DNA from: Porpolomopsis calyptriformis
Lineage: Eukaryota; Basidiomycota; Agaricomycetes; Agaricales; Hygrophoraceae
Assembly (NCBI GenBank): GCA_951640195.1
Contig: OX621171.1
Span: forward strand, 310,001-374,000
Reading direction: 5' to 3'
DNA length: 64,000 nt
Shown here: in pieces, positions 62,170 through 64,000 of the stretch
Position numbering within the stretch: position 1 is the first letter of the stretch
Layout: every line of letters starts with the position of its first letter
Position numbers and translations under genes: made by a program
Notes under the pieces: generated by a model
What the model was told of the DNA's origin: nothing
Database searches by the model: none
The model's input: the letters and a program-made list of their open reading frames with translations, nothing else

Positions 62170-64000
62170 AATTGTGGAATATCTGTGTAAATCAACTTTG
62201 ATTGAAAAAGCCTCCCTGTTGACGACATGGCCTCCATCAATGACGAAGACCCACACAAAGACTTGACTCACGCGGGCCTCAACAGCGCGCAAATCGCAAG
62301 GCAAACCGCCTGACGACAACGACCTGGGAACGGCGCAGACGAGCGCCATTGCTGATTCTGGCGTGCCACGTCATGACCTCAGCGACACCCAAAGACAGCC
62401 AGCGTCAGCCGTAAATTCACCCCAGAGTGAACAAAGACATCGTGCCAACTTAGATGATGGCAGTTCCCAACTTATGGAAAGAGAGGAGTCGTTGCCGACG
62501 ACAAGTTGGCATGTAAGTATGACAATCGACCCAACGCTCGATACGTTAATACACACCCTCACTGAGGGTTAAATGAGGACAGTAGTCCCTTCCTCATCAC
62601 GAAACCTGAATGAACGAGAATACGTTCATCAAATGTTAAATCTATTACAGCGTGATGAAATAGACGATCAATATGAGCGACGAGACCCGTCGCCCACACC
62701 CAGTCAGATGTCAACTGTGACACGTACTAAGAGACGAAAAGAAAAGCGCCCACAGAACCGCGAGGCACCGAGTGAGATGCTCTCCGACGTAGTTGATAGG
62801 GTCAATGCACTCGTTCAGATGAGAATGGGCAGAATTAGTCGTGATGAATTCATGAGGCTAGCCAACAACCTTAACAAGGTTATGGTGCATAAGAATAGCG
62901 ACAACACCCATTGAAATAAGACAGATACAACCATTCGTCCAGATAGGGACGAGGAAGACGAACTTCTGCAACAAGCAGAAGCTGAGCTTCGCCGTCCTCG
63001 ACAAGAAGACAAGGCAAGCTCCGTCTATCAGAGACGGCGAGCCGCGGCTGATCGAGTCGATAAACATCAACATGGAAGTAAGAAAAAGAACAACCGGACA
63101 GATCATTCGAACAAGAAAACGAAGCAGCCTTGAGACTGGTAACATTCACACTCAAGGATAGAGTGGCCATCCAAAGATTGAGAAATGGCGACATCCGTGA
63201 AACCGGAAGATCCGGCCTGGACGATCAAGGCATCGCCTTCGAGGCTTCTGGAGAAACTATAGATTTATGGGCAGAAGGACAAAACAAGTGGTCCAAATGA
63301 GACCGCAGGCCACCCTCAGATAGAAGGCGGTATCACCAGTCAGACGACGGTGATTCAGATGACCCAGATCAAGGATTGTCTTCTGATGATGAGTCCGATC
63401 GTAGCAAAACGATGGATACTGGAAGTGACTAGTCGAGGAATCGACCATCCGACGCTACCGGACATGGTAGTAAGAGAACATCTAAACAGACGTCAAAAAC
63501 AACAAAATGACACAGAAGTCGTAGCCATAAACCTCATAGATATGAGGGGAAAGATCGACGCTCTGATTACCTCAGAGATATTCATTGTAAATATCATAAA
63601 TTAATTGATGAACAAGTGGGCAAACCACTGAAAGGAAACCTATCCGGTCTCCGAACCTCATCTCCTAAACTGCCTACTCCAAAAGAGTATAGTGGTGAGG
63701 AGGACATCGAGAAATTCGATGGGTGGCTTCAATCATTCTTGAGATGGTTGAAATTGTCCAACTATGCTGGACCTAATGCTGAGCCAGAGCATATCGCTTT
63801 AACGGCTATTTATCTTGCGGACAAAGCAAGACAATGGTTCAACGACAATGTTGACAGTGTGTCTAGGCAGAAACACTGATGGACATTTAAAGAGGTCATC
63901 ACCAGATTGTATGACCGGTTCATTCATGAGGCATCCATACAGGATGCTATGATGAAATTCTATTCGAGAAAGTACACCATGGAAGGTGGTGTCTCAGGAT
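62170..64000 (+). pseudogene. E2 gag, less damaged than E1 but broken
   Basis: Pieces: VPRHDLSDTQRQPASAVNSP (62363), VDRVNALVQMRMGRISRDEF (62780-62850), the acidic SDDPDQGLSSDDESD region (63350-63400), and the capsid segment 63616-63879 with PTPKEYSGEEDIEKFDGWLQ, LSNYAGPNAEPEHIALTAIY and DKARQWFNDNVDSVSRQ. The TGA at 63877 is at a probable Trp or Arg codon. After it WTFKEVITRLYDRFIHEA and KFYSRKYTMEGGVSG follow to the window end. Comparison with E1 (CAATAG versus CAATGG) shows which stops are new in E1. Confidence 0.82.

Larger units (their letters stand above)
61954..64000 (+). mobile_element. Element E2, 5' part, runs off the window
   Basis: 5' LTR 61954-62148 followed by the gag leader and gag, collinear with E1 (16180-18130). 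It is inserted in B5. The 3' end is outside the window, so the target duplication cannot be tested. Confidence 0.88.

Overview
This window is a dense, nested transposable-element cluster from a basidiomycete fungus, most likely an Agaricomycete. Evidence: introns of 42-82 bp with GTRNGT donors and CTAAY branch points; Ty3/gypsy chromoviruses ending in a chromodomain; a gag/protease family typical of mushroom genomes; and an intron-bearing Helitron with a DUF6570-like N-terminus. I see no intact conventional host gene, no tRNA or rRNA gene and no CRISPR array. Family letters A-H are local labels of mine.

Layout. (1) 1-13352: element A1 (25-7303, minus, TSD GATTG) lies inside a gag/protease fragment of family H (1-24 and 7304-10448), which lies inside truncated element B1 (10449-13352, minus). 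(2) 13353-16179: two adjacent pieces of a gene-bearing repeat D, then a remnant of a spliced gene broken by two solo B LTRs. (3) 16180-22705: element E1 (plus; gag-PR-RT-RNase H, no integrase seen, plus an extra 3' ORF). (4) 23228-32953: element B2 (plus), carrying insertion D2 (7-bp TSD) and non-autonomous LTR element G (TSD AGGAA, itself holding a solo B LTR), and ending at another B LTR. (5) 32954-35029: a MITE-like inverted repeat and B3. (6) 35030-64000: the deepest nest. B4 sits in B3, A2 sits in B4, F (43820-50259, TSD TAACC) and B5 sit in A2, and a 7.8-kb Helitron and E2 sit in B5.

How it works together. A, B and F are chromoviruses encoding gag, aspartic protease, RT, RNase H, integrase and chromodomain. 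In all three, the primer-binding site beside the 5' LTR is complementary to an 11-14 nt LTR segment that starts 30-34 nt after a TATA box. This is the arrangement of Tf1/sushi self-priming, and in family A the two sites co-vary between copies. B has an extra coiled-coil ORF after the chromodomain. F has a spliced antisense ORF in its 3' region. G shares terminal sequences with E and is probably its non-autonomous partner.

Almost every ORF is broken, mostly by CpG to TpG/CpA transitions. These hit catalytic Asp codons (GAY to AAY after a C) and CGA arginine codons (to TGA). The main exception is a two-intron, 339-codon gene on the plus strand inside the Helitron, which has no premature stop and whose function I cannot name.
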